From positions 4,138,501-4,202,500 of the forward strand of contig NZ_CP109073.1 of the NCBI RefSeq assembly GCF_035917415.1: a stretch of 64,000 bases of DNA. Reading direction: 5' to 3'. Under the pieces are notes generated by a model that saw only the letters and a program-made list of their open reading frames with translations, searched no databases and was not told the DNA's origin. The position numbers and the translations under genes were made by a program. Source of the stretch: Streptomyces sp. NBC_01803. GTDB lineage: Bacteria; Actinomycetota; Actinomycetes; Streptomycetales; Streptomycetaceae. Shown here piece after piece: positions 44,564 through 53,600 of this stretch; positions within the stretch are counted from its first letter, which is position 1; every line of letters starts with the position of its first letter.

Positions 44564-47500
44564 CCGGGGCCGACGGGATGGACATGGACTCCGGCAGCTA
44601 TGAGGTGCTGCGCGACCGCATGACGGCCGCCGCCGCCGGACTCGCGGGACGCGCCCGGACGTTGAACGAGCGCCGCACCGAGACGTTCGGCGGCTCCGGG
44701 CTCGAACTCGTCGCGACGGACCGGGTGCGTACCGAACTCCCGGCCCTGCCGCGCGATGTGGCGCAGGTCGGCGGGCTGCTGCTGTTCGGGCACCACGTGC
44801 CCGCCGGCCGCGACACCCTCACCCTCCACCGCACCTCGGGCGAGGGATCCCTCGCTCCGGCGCCGCCCGACGCGGTGCCGGGGCTGCTGGACGACCCCGC
44901 GTTCCAACGCGATGTCGAGGAGCTGTACCGCTACTACCGGGGCGCGCGCCTGCGCCGCCTGCGCACCGTCGGCTCGCTGCTGCTCGCCGTGTTCCAGACC
45001 GGCGAGGCGGCGACCGACACCCGCGTGCTGCGCTGGCGGCTGCGCCCGGACGGTCGGCCCGAGTATCTCGACGCCAAGGGCGAACGCGACGATGTCCCCG
45101 CCGCCGCCCATGACTTCGCCTGGACGCCGACGAGCCGCGAGCAGCACGTCGCGGACGGGCCGCGTCCGCACATCGCGATCGGCGGCGGGCTGCCGGGGGG
45201 CGGGCCGGCCGGGGGCGGGCTGACCGTCTCCACGGTCGGGGGTGAACTCACCGTCACCGCCGGGGAGGACGAGGCGGCCGTCGCGTACCGCGAGCCGGTG
45301 GACGATCCGCTCCAGTCGCTGGCCGACGCGCAGGTCTCCACCGCCCGCGTCGGCCCGCTGGTGCTGCTGCGCGTCCTGCCGTACAACGAGACGGCCCACC
45401 GCTACCTCGTCCACAACACCCGTACCAGGGAGGTCGTCCGCCTCGACGGCATCGGCCAGGCGTGCCGGGCGCTCCCCGACGACCAGGGTCTCGTCTTCCC
45501 TGGCGGGTACTACCTCGCCGCCGCGCCCACCGGCGCCGCGGCCCGGACCTTCGACACCGACACACGCGGGCTGACGTTCGACGCGGCGGTCCGTTCGCCC
45601 AACGGCGAGGACGTGCTGTACGTCTTCCGCGACCCGGCCACCAACCGCGCGCTGCTGCTGCCCTACAACCTCATCCGCAAGGAGATCGCCGCCCCGCTCA
45701 CCGCCCACGGCTTCGCGCTGTTGGACGACGGCACCATGGCCCTGTGCCGCGCCGACGCCCCCGAGCCGGGCCGCGTGCACGCGGTGCAGCTGTGGCGCAC
45801 GCCGTTCGTCTCCGAGGCGCACGCCGCCGCCCGGCCGCCGGGCGAGGGGCCGCTGGCCCGCGTCGGCAACGCCGAGCTGGTGCGCGGCATCTCGGACGCG
45901 CTGACCGTCGCCCGCCTCGCCACCGAACTCGCCCCCGACACCGCCGTCTTCGAAGCGGTCGTCGCCGCCTGCGACCGGCTCACCGACCAGTACCACTGGC
46001 TGGCGCTGGACGGATTCGCCGCGTTGCACGAGCCCGTGGCGACGCTGCGCGCCACCGCCGCCCAGGTCATCGCGGAGTACGAGCGCGTCCGCCAGCTCCG
46101 GCGGCAGACGCGGACCGCCGTCACCGAGGCCGGGACGGAGGTCACCGCCCTGCTGCGGCGGGCCCGCGGCGAGGCGCCGAGGAGCGCCGCCCAGTGGGTG
46201 GCCCTCCTCACCGAACTGCGCCGCGCCCAGGGCTCGGTGGAGTCCCTGCGGGAGCTGCGGTACGCCGACCTCGCGGCGATCGACGGGATCGCGGCGAGGC
46301 TGGCCGAATCCCTGGCCGCGACCGGCCGCCGGGCGGTCACGTTCCTGTCCGGGGCCGACGCCTTCGACGACAGCCACGCCGCTGTCACCCGCCTCACCGA
46401 GCGCGCCGCCGAGGTCGAGACCACCGGCCACGCCGAGCCGTTGGCCGCCGAGATCCATGAACAGGCCGACGCGCTGCGGACGGTGACCGACGTCATCGGC
46501 GGGCTCGACATCGGGGACGCCACCGTCCGCACCGAGCTGCTGACCCGGATCGGCGAGGTGATGAGCGCGGTCAACCGTGCCCGCGCCGTCCTCGACGGCC
46601 GCCGCCGTGAGCTGCTGGAGAGCGAGGGGCGCGCCGAGTTCGCCGCCGAGTACGCGCTGTTGGGCCAAGCCGTCATCGCCGCGCTCGCCGCCGCCCGCAC
46701 TCCGGAGGAGTGCGACGAGCACCTCGGCCGGCTGCTGCTCCAGGCGGAGAATCTGACCGCCCGCTTCGGCATGTTCGATGACTACCTCGAACAGCTCACC
46801 CGGCAGCGCGACGAGATCTACGAAACCTTCGCCGCCCGCAAGCAGGCGCAGCTCGACGAACGCGCCCGCCACGCACAGCGGTTGGCCGACTCCGCCGACC
46901 GGGTGCTGACCACGGTCGTCCGCCGGGCCACCGCGCTGGACACCCTGGACGAGGTCAACGCCTACTTCGCCGCCGACCCGCTCGTCGCCCGCGTCCGTAC
47001 CACCGCGGGCGAACTGCGCGGTATCGGCGAGACGGTCCGCGCCGACGAGCTGGACGGGCGGCTGAAGGCCGCCCGGCAGGAGGCGGGCCGCGCGCTGCGC
47101 GACCGGGCCGACCTGTACGGCGCGGACGGCACGGTCCGGCTCGGCCGTCACCGTTTCTCCGTCACCACCCAGCCCATCGACCTGACGCTGGTGCCGCACG
47201 GCGACGGGCTGGCGTTCGCTGTCACCGGCACCGACTACCGGGCGCCGGTGGCCGATCCGGAGCTGGCCGCCGCGCGCGGCTTCTGGGACCAGCCGCTGGT
47301 CTCGGAGTCGCCCGAGGTCTACCGGTCGGAGCACCTGGCGGCGACCGTCTTCGCCTCGGCCCCCGTTTCCGGGGACGCTGTCGAACTGGTCCGGCGGGCC
47401 GCCGAGTCGGCCTACGACGAGGGCTACGACCGGGGCGTCCACGACCATGACGCGGTGGAGATCCTGACCGTGCTGCTGCGGCTGCGGGAGGGCGCGGACC

Positions 47501-49326
47501 TGCTGCGCCACCCGCCGGACGCGCGGGCCGCCGCCCAGCTCTTCTGGGCCCTCGGCTGCGACGAACCGGCGCGCCGCGCCTGGGCGTTGCGCGCCCAGTC
47601 GCTGGCCCGCGCCCGTGCGACGTTCGGCGGCACCCCGGCCGCGATTCCCGCGCTGACGGCGGAGCTCGCTTCCGCCGTTGCCGCGTATCTGGGGCCGGGG
47701 GCGTCCGCCGCGTCGAGTGTGACGGAGGTGTCCGCCGCGTCGGGTGCGTATCTCTTCGAGGAACTGGCCATCGGCGGACCGGCGTTCGTCGTCAGCGCCA
47801 CGGCCCGGTCGCTGCTGGACGACTTCCGGGCGGCCCTCGGCGCCACCGGGCGGAAGGAGCTGGCCCAGGAGCTGACCGCGCTCGCCGCCGACCCGGCCGC
47901 CCGGCGGCAGCTCGTCACCGCCTGGCTGGGCGCGTTCGCCGAGGCCACCGGCCGCGACACCACCGACCTGCCCGAGGCGGCGGCCGTCGAGTTGTGCGCC
48001 GACGCCGTCGAGCACCGGACGGTCGACGCCCCGATCGCCGCCACGGCCCGTGGCCTGCTCGGCAGCCACCCGAGGATCAGCGGCGGCGAACTGACGGTCC
48101 GGCTGGATGAGTTCCTGACCCGCACCACGGACTTCCGGCTGAACCGCGTACCGGCCCACCGCCGTTACGTCCGCCGCCGCAACGCGCTCCTCGACGCCGA
48201 GCGCGACCGGCTGCGGCTGACCGCCCACCGGCCGCGCGTCATGCCCGCGTTCGTCCGCAACCGGCTGCTGGACGAGGTGTACCTGCCGCTGATCGGGGAC
48301 AACCTGGCCAAGCAGATCGGCACCGCCGGGGACACCCGCCGCACCGACAGCCAGGGCCTGCTGCTCCTGCTCTCCCCGCCCGGCTATGGCAAGACGACGC
48401 TGGTCGAGTACGTCGCGGCGCGCCTCGGTCTGGTGCTGGTCACGGTCGACGGCCCCGCCCTCGGCCACGGCACGACCTCCCTGGACCCGGCCGCCGCCCC
48501 CGACGGCGCGGCCCGCCGTGAGGTCGAGAAGATCAACTTCGCGCTGGAGATGGGCAACAACGTCCTGCTCCATGTGGACGACATCCAGCACACGTCGCCC
48601 GAGTTGCTCCAGCGCTTCATCCCGCTGTGTGACGCGCAGCGGCGGGTGGACGGCGTGCGCGCCCACGACCTGCGCGGCAAGCGCTTCGCGGTCTCGATGG
48701 CGGGCAACCCGTTCACCGAGTCCGGCTCCCGTTTCCGCCTGCCCGACATGCTCGCCAACCGCGCCGACGTGTGGAACCTGGGGGACGTACTGACCGGCCG
48801 CGAGGACCTGTTCGCCCTCAGCCACATCGAGAACGCGCTCACCGCCAACCCCGTGCTCGCTCCGCTCGCGGCCCGCGAACGCGACGACATCGACCTGCTG
48901 GTCCGCTTGGCGCGCGGCGACGGGACGGCCTCGGCCGAACGGCTGAGCCACCCCTACACGCCCGCCGAACGGGACCAGATCCTGAGCGTGTTGCGGAAGC
49001 TGTTGCATGTCCAGCGCACCACGTTGAAGGTGAACGCGGCTTACATCGCCTCGGCCGGCCAGGATGACGTGACCCGCACCGAGCCGCCGTTCCGCCTCCA
49101 GGGCTCGTACCGCAACACCAACAAGCTGGCGGAACGGATCGTGCCGGTGATGGACGACGCGGAGCTGGAGGCCGTCATCGATGACCACTACCTGGCCGAG
49201 GCCCAGACACTGACGACGGGCGCGGAGGCGAACCTGCTGAAGCTGGCCGAACTGCGCGGCCGTCTCACACCCGAACAGGCCGCCCGCTGGGCCGAGATCA
49301 AACGCACATGGACGGCGTCACGCTAA
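44560..49326 (+). CDS. Giant AAA+ 'DNA repair ATPase' (DUF3686-type)
   Basis: A 1588-residue protein annotated in relatives as a DNA repair ATPase, though without proven function. A large N-terminal region (about 30-420) is beta-rich; a helical coiled-coil region (about 450-830) follows. The AAA+ core is near the C-terminus: Walker A LLLLLSPPGYGKTTLVEYVA (about 1268-1285), Walker B NVLLHVDDIQHTSPELLQRF (about 1332-1350), SMAGNPFTESGSRFRLPDML as sensor I, then RLQGSYRNTNKLAERI. The GTG start overlaps the flotillin stop. The operon with YqiJ and flotillin suggests a membrane-tethered ATP-driven machine. No nuclease domain was seen. Confidence 0.88.
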   Translation: MTGADGMDMDSGSYEVLRDRMTAAAAGLAGRARTLNERRTETFGGSGLELVATDRVRTELPALPRDVAQVGGLLLFGHHVPAGRDTLTLHRTSGEGSLAPAPPDAVPGLLDDPAFQRDVEELYRYYRGARLRRLRTVGSLLLAVFQTGEAATDTRVLRWRLRPDGRPEYLDAKGERDDVPAAAHDFAWTPTSREQHVADGPRPHIAIGGGLPGGGPAGGGLTVSTVGGELTVTAGEDEAAVAYREPVDDPLQSLADAQVSTARVGPLVLLRVLPYNETAHRYLVHNTRTREVVRLDGIGQACRALPDDQGLVFPGGYYLAAAPTGAAARTFDTDTRGLTFDAAVRSPNGEDVLYVFRDPATNRALLLPYNLIRKEIAAPLTAHGFALLDDGTMALCRADAPEPGRVHAVQLWRTPFVSEAHAAARPPGEGPLARVGNAELVRGISDALTVARLATELAPDTAVFEAVVAACDRLTDQYHWLALDGFAALHEPVATLRATAAQVIAEYERVRQLRRQTRTAVTEAGTEVTALLRRARGEAPRSAAQWVALLTELRRAQGSVESLRELRYADLAAIDGIAARLAESLAATGRRAVTFLSGADAFDDSHAAVTRLTERAAEVETTGHAEPLAAEIHEQADALRTVTDVIGGLDIGDATVRTELLTRIGEVMSAVNRARAVLDGRRRELLESEGRAEFAAEYALLGQAVIAALAAARTPEECDEHLGRLLLQAENLTARFGMFDDYLEQLTRQRDEIYETFAARKQAQLDERARHAQRLADSADRVLTTVVRRATALDTLDEVNAYFAADPLVARVRTTAGELRGIGETVRADELDGRLKAARQEAGRALRDRADLYGADGTVRLGRHRFSVTTQPIDLTLVPHGDGLAFAVTGTDYRAPVADPELAAARGFWDQPLVSESPEVYRSEHLAATVFASAPVSGDAVELVRRAAESAYDEGYDRGVHDHDAVEILTVLLRLREGADLLRHPPDARAAAQLFWALGCDEPARRAWALRAQSLARARATFGGTPAAIPALTAELASAVAAYLGPGASAASSVTEVSAASGAYLFEELAIGGPAFVVSATARSLLDDFRAALGATGRKELAQELTALAADPAARRQLVTAWLGAFAEATGRDTTDLPEAAAVELCADAVEHRTVDAPIAATARGLLGSHPRISGGELTVRLDEFLTRTTDFRLNRVPAHRRYVRRRNALLDAERDRLRLTAHRPRVMPAFVRNRLLDEVYLPLIGDNLAKQIGTAGDTRRTDSQGLLLLLSPPGYGKTTLVEYVAARLGLVLVTVDGPALGHGTTSLDPAAAPDGAARREVEKINFALEMGNNVLLHVDDIQHTSPELLQRFIPLCDAQRRVDGVRAHDLRGKRFAVSMAGNPFTESGSRFRLPDMLANRADVWNLGDVLTGREDLFALSHIENALTANPVLAPLAARERDDIDLLVRLARGDGTASAERLSHPYTPAERDQILSVLRKLLHVQRTTLKVNAAYIASAGQDDVTRTEPPFRLQGSYRNTNKLAERIVPVMDDAELEAVIDDHYLAEAQTLTTGAEANLLKLAELRGRLTPEQAARWAEIKRTWTASR

Positions 49327-49427
49327 GTCGCAACGACGAACGGCTCGTCGTACTCGGGGGAGAGGACGATGGCAGTCCGTCTGACCGGAGACACGGGCTG
49401 TCGCGGTGAGGTGGGTGCGGCGGCTGT

Positions 49428-49663
49428 TCATTTCCTGGTGCGGGTGGGGAGTCCGGGGGAGATCAGGCGGGTGGCCCGGAGGACTGTTGTGCGGCGGAGG
49501 GTCAGGGACTCGCCGGTGGTGAAGTCCAGGCGGCTGCCGCCGCCGTGGAGGGGGTCAGGGCTCGGACCGTGAAGACCTGGCCGCCGATGAGGAGTTTGTC
49601 GTCGGGGCGCACCGTTGAGGCGTCGATGTCGATCGGGGCCAGGATGCCGGCTCGGGTGGTCAT
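49428..49663 (-). pseudogene. Frameshifted small gene (second of a decayed pair)
   Basis: The start ATG 49663 encodes MTTRAGILAPIDIDASTVRP, then DDKLLIGGQVFTVRAL. The frame is lost at a CCCCC run (about 49554). In the next frame it resumes LHGGGSRLDFTTGESLTLRR and ends at TGA 49428. One missing C restores a 78-residue protein. The family is a short streptomycete protein of unknown role. The length, 236 bp, is one base short of a whole number of codons, as expected. Confidence 0.65.
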
Positions 49664-49890
49664 CGGTCGTTGGCTCCGATCTCGGCGAAGAGCTGGAGCA
49701 CTTGCCCAGGCTCCGCTTCAGGACGCAGACGTAGGAGGTGAGTTCGTCCGGTGCCGCCAGGGGAGGGAGGCGGATGCGACGGCGGCCAGGTCCTGGCGGG
49801 CCACGATCAGCACCGCCTGCTCCAGGCCGGCCGGGGTGGGGCGGGCGGCTCGTTGTCCCGGCGCGGGCGTGGGAAGCCTTCGTCGGGCAT
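49660..49890 (-). pseudogene. Multiply frameshifted small gene (first of a decayed pair)
   Basis: From ATG 49890 the readable pieces are MPDEGFPRPRRDNEPPAP, TPAGLEQAVLIVARQDLAA, RIRLPPLAAPDELTSYVCVL and VLQLFAEIGANDR before TGA at 49660. Each step needs one extra base, so three single-base deletions separate four coding pieces. The stop overlaps the ATG of the next gene (ATGA), showing the two were once an operon. The function is unknown. Confidence 0.6.
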
Positions 49891-49949
49891 CTCAAGGGCT
49901 GACCGGGCGCACTCAAAATCTTCGCCGGATTCGCACATGTTCACAACGG

Positions 49950-50002
49950 CCGCAGGGCGGCGCCCAGGACCACGGGGTACGTGGTCGGGCACCGCCCTGC
50001 GG
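49950..50002 (-). terminator. Long terminator hairpin after the WXG100 gene
   Basis: CCGCAGGGCGG (49950-49960) pairs with CCGCCCTGCGG (49992-50002). An inner GACCAC/GTGGTC stem surrounds loop GGGGTAC. It is a strong bidirectional hairpin 14 bp downstream of the WXG100 stop. The rest of 49327-49427 and 49891-49949 shows no gene. Confidence 0.75.
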
Positions 50003-50016
50003 GGGACGGGGCTGTG

Positions 50017-50316
50017 TCAGCCGCCGCGGATGGCGCTTTCGAGACCGGTGTCGGTCTCCTCCATCGTGTCGGCCGCGGTCCTCAGGAACTGGCCCATGCC
50101 CTGGAGACCCTCAAGCACCTTCTTGGCACCCTGGGTGAACTCCCGGTAGGACTCGTCGAAGGCACGCGACGACCGCGACGTCACATAGCCGTCCGCCACC
50201 AGACCATCGATGTAGCCCTGAAGCTCTTCGAGCTTGGCGTCCATGGTCTCGTACTCGGAGACGAGCCGGTCGCCCGCCTCCCGCATGTCGTCATATGTCA
50301 CATTGATATCGGCCAT
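50017..50316 (-). CDS. WXG100-family type VII secretion substrate
   Basis: A 99-residue helical-hairpin protein of the ESAT-6 class, expected to be secreted by the EccC-containing system encoded next to it. Helix 1 is MREAGDRLVSEYETMDAKLE; the turn is GYIDGLVADGYVTSRSS, with no Trp at the WxG position, as in many streptomycete members. Helix 2 is AFDESYREFTQGAKKVLEGL and the end is RTAADTMEETDTGLESAIRG. ATG 50316 follows AAGGGGGA. It is divergent from eccC. No second paired WXG100 gene is seen in the window. Confidence 0.88.
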   Translation of the reverse strand: MADINVTYDDMREAGDRLVSEYETMDAKLEELQGYIDGLVADGYVTSRSSRAFDESYREFTQGAKKVLEGLQGMGQFLRTAADTMEETDTGLESAIRGG

Positions 50317-50532
50317 GACGAATCCCCCTTCTGATGTGGGGCGGAGGGCCGGTCCCTCCGCTGGATACCGGTGTGTCGCGTGGCCCTCGTGAACCGGCAC
50401 AGGTGCCACGCGCACTCAGACTACGTCCGTGACGCACAGGGCGGTACCCCCGGTCAAGAGGGCGCCCGAGCGCCTCGGCGGAACGTAGGACGCCGTCGGT
50501 CGCGTTGCGGTTGCACCAACTCCCAGCACCCG

Positions 50533-50560
50533 TTGTCACACCCACGCAAGATGCGATTAT
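50533..50560 (+). promoter_or_regulatory. Likely eccC promoter
   Basis: TTGTCA (50533-50538), a 16-bp spacer and GATTAT (50555-50560) lie 48 bp before the GTG start. They form a plausible housekeeping sigma promoter in the 292-bp divergent gap. Confidence 0.5.
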
Positions 50561-50608
50561 GGTCATGTCCAGCGAAGCACTTTGCTGTGTCACAACGGGA
50601 GGAACAGC

Positions 50609-53600
50609 GTGCGCCTGACGCTGACAGTCGTCGACCCAGTCGGGGGTCTGAGTGCCGACACCGTGATCGATGCCGCCCCCGAGACGCAGATCGGCGACCT
50701 GGCGCCCGAGTTCACGCGTCTGGTCGGGAGCCGGTTCAGCCAGCCGGTCGCGATGGCCGGGCAGGGCATGCCCGGGGACGTGGTCGGCGCGGCGCACCTC
50801 TTCGTCAACGGTGAGTACGTCGATCCCTCCCTCACCCTCGCCCAGTCCCCGCTGCGTGAGGGCACCGTCATCAGCCTGCACAACCCCAGCGGCTGCTGGC
50901 CCGGCGAGCCCCAGGGCATCGTCGAGCTGCGCGTCGTCGGCGGGCCGGCCGCCGGCGCGGTGCACCGCATGGGTGTCGGCCGCGTCGAGATCGGCAGCGG
51001 GCAGAACATGAACATCCGGGTCGAGGACCCCACCCTCCCCGAACACGCGATGACGCTGCGCGTCGCCGCCGAGGGCACCTGCAAGGTCACCGTCTACAGC
51101 GAGACGCAGCCGCTGATCGACGGCGAGCCGTTCGCACACACCGAGGGTGATCGCGGCGACTGGAAGCTCGGCAAGCAACTCGCTGTCGGGGACTCCCTCT
51201 TCGAGCTCACGCCGTACTTCCCGCCGGACGCCGCGCTGAAGGTCTCCGAGGACGGCGGCGGTCTCGACTACAACCGGCCGCCGAGGCTCCTGCCGCCCGA
51301 GCGGCAGACCAAGTTCACGCTGCCCCGGCCGCCCGGCGAGCGCGAGAAGCGGCCCCTGCCGATCCTGATGGCGCTTCTGCCCGTCGTCGGCGCGGTCGCC
51401 ATGGCCAGCATCACCGGCCGCTGGATCTTCCTGATGATGGCCTTCATGAGCCCCATCATGATGCTGTCCAACTACATGATGGACAAGAAGCGCGGGCGCA
51501 TATCCCACGCCAAGAAGGTCGAGGAGTACGGGGAGCGCAAGGCCCGGATCGAGAAGGACGCCCGGGACGCGCTCATCGCGGAGCGCTTCGCCCGTCGGCA
51601 CGCCGCCCCCGACCCGGCGACCGTGCTGACGCAGGCCACCGGCCCGCGCACCCGGCTGTGGGAGCGCCGGCGCACCGACAACGATCATCTCCTCATCCGT
51701 GTCGGCACCGTCGAGCTGGACTCCGAAGTCGTCCTGAACGACCCGGAGCAGGACGAGCACAAGCGGCAGGTGTTCTGGAAGATCGCGGACGCGCCCGTCA
51801 CGCTGCCGCTGCGGACCCTCGGGGTCGTCGGCCTCGCCGGTCCCGGTGACTCGGCCCGCGCGCTGGCCCGTTGGGCGGTCGGCCAGATATCCGTGCTGCA
51901 CAGCCCGGTCGATGTCCAGTTCTTCCTGCTGACGGACGGCTCCGGCCAGCACAGCTGGGACTGGATGCGCTGGCTGCCGCATGTCAGGCCCACGCCCGAG
52001 CACGAGATCAACGCGCTGATCGGCACCGACGCGGAGACCATCGGCGCCCGTATCGCGGAGCTGACCGGCCTGCTCGACGCCCGGCAGAAGGCCGCCAAGC
52101 AGGCCCGTTCGCAGGGCGCCACCACCTTCAAGGACCCGGACATCGTCGTCATCTTCGACGGCTCGCGCCGCATGCGGTCGCTGCCCGGTGTGATCCGGCT
52201 GCTGCGCGAGGGGCCTGACGCCTCGATCTTCGCGCTGTGCCTGGACGATGAGGAGCGTTTCCTGCCTGGCGAGTGTCAGGCCGTGGTCATCGCCGAGCCC
52301 AACCCGGACCGCGTCGGCGGGCAGGGCGGCGCCCGGCAGCCGGGCTACGCCACCGGCTTCCACACCTTCCTCGCCGTTCCCGGCGGCGCCCCCGGGCCCG
52401 GCCAGTTCGCCGGTCCCGCGCCCGCCCAGCTCGCGGACCGGCTGCGCGTCGAGCAGACCGGTGCCTGGCGCATCAGGAACGTCCGGCCGGACTGGGTACG
52501 GTCCGAGTGGTGCGAGCTGCTGGCCCGTTCGCTCTCCCCGATCCGCGACATCAGCGGCGAGTCCGAGGACGCGGCGATCCCGTCCTCCAGCCGACTCCTG
52601 GACGTCATCGAGATGGAGCCGCCGACGGCGGGCGCGATCGCGGCCCGTTGGCGGCTGGGCGGCCAGTCGACGGAAGCGGTGATCGGCGAGTCCTACGACG
52701 GGGCGTTCGCCATCGACATCCGCCGCGACGGCCCGCACGGTCTGATCGCCGGCACCACCGGCTCCGGCAAGTCCGAGCTGCTCCAGACGATCGTCGCCTC
52801 GCTGGCGGTGGCCAACACCCCCGAGAACATGACGTTCGTCCTGGTCGACTACAAGGGCGGCTCCGCGTTCAAGGACTGTGTCCAACTGCCGCACACCGTC
52901 GGCATGGTGACCGACCTCGACAACCATCTGGTGGAACGCGCGCTGGCCTCCCTCGGCGCCGAGCTGACCCGCCGCGAGCACATCCTGGCCGGGGTCGGCG
53001 CCAAGGACATCGAGGACTACCAGGACTTGATGCGCCGCTCGCCGGGGCAGCTCGTCGCGATGCCCCGACTGCTCATCGTCATCGACGAGTTCGCCTCGAT
53101 GGTCCGTGAGCTGCCGGACTTCGTGAAGGGTCTGGTCAACATCGCGCAGCGCGGCCGGTCCCTCGGCATTCACCTGCTGCTGGCCACCCAGCGGCCGAGC
53201 GGTGTGGTCTCCCCGGAGATCCGCGCCAACACCAACCTCCGGATCGCGCTGCGCGTCACCGACGCCAGTGAGTCGTCGGACGTCATCGACGCGCCCGACG
53301 CCGGGTTCATCGCGAAGTCGACGCCGGGACGGGCCTATGTGCGGCTCGGTCACACCTCGCTGGTGCCGTTCCAGTCCGGCCGCGTCGGCGGACGCCGGCC
53401 CGGCGCGGTCGACCCGGCGGTGGCCCGCCCGTGGGCCGGGCGTCTGGAGTGGAACGACCTCGGCCGGGGCCGGCTCAAGCGTCCGGCGGGCGCCAAGGCG
53501 GAAGAGGAGGAGATCACCGATCTGAAGGTGCTGGTGGACTCCGTCATCGAGGCCGACCGGCAGCTCGGCTTCGTCAAGCAGCACAGCCCGTGGCTGCCCG

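Noticed and set aside
43054..49188. 2044-residue minus-strand open frame
   Set aside because: It runs antisense to the flotillin and the giant ATPase, which have clear family motifs. Long antisense frames are usual at this GC content.
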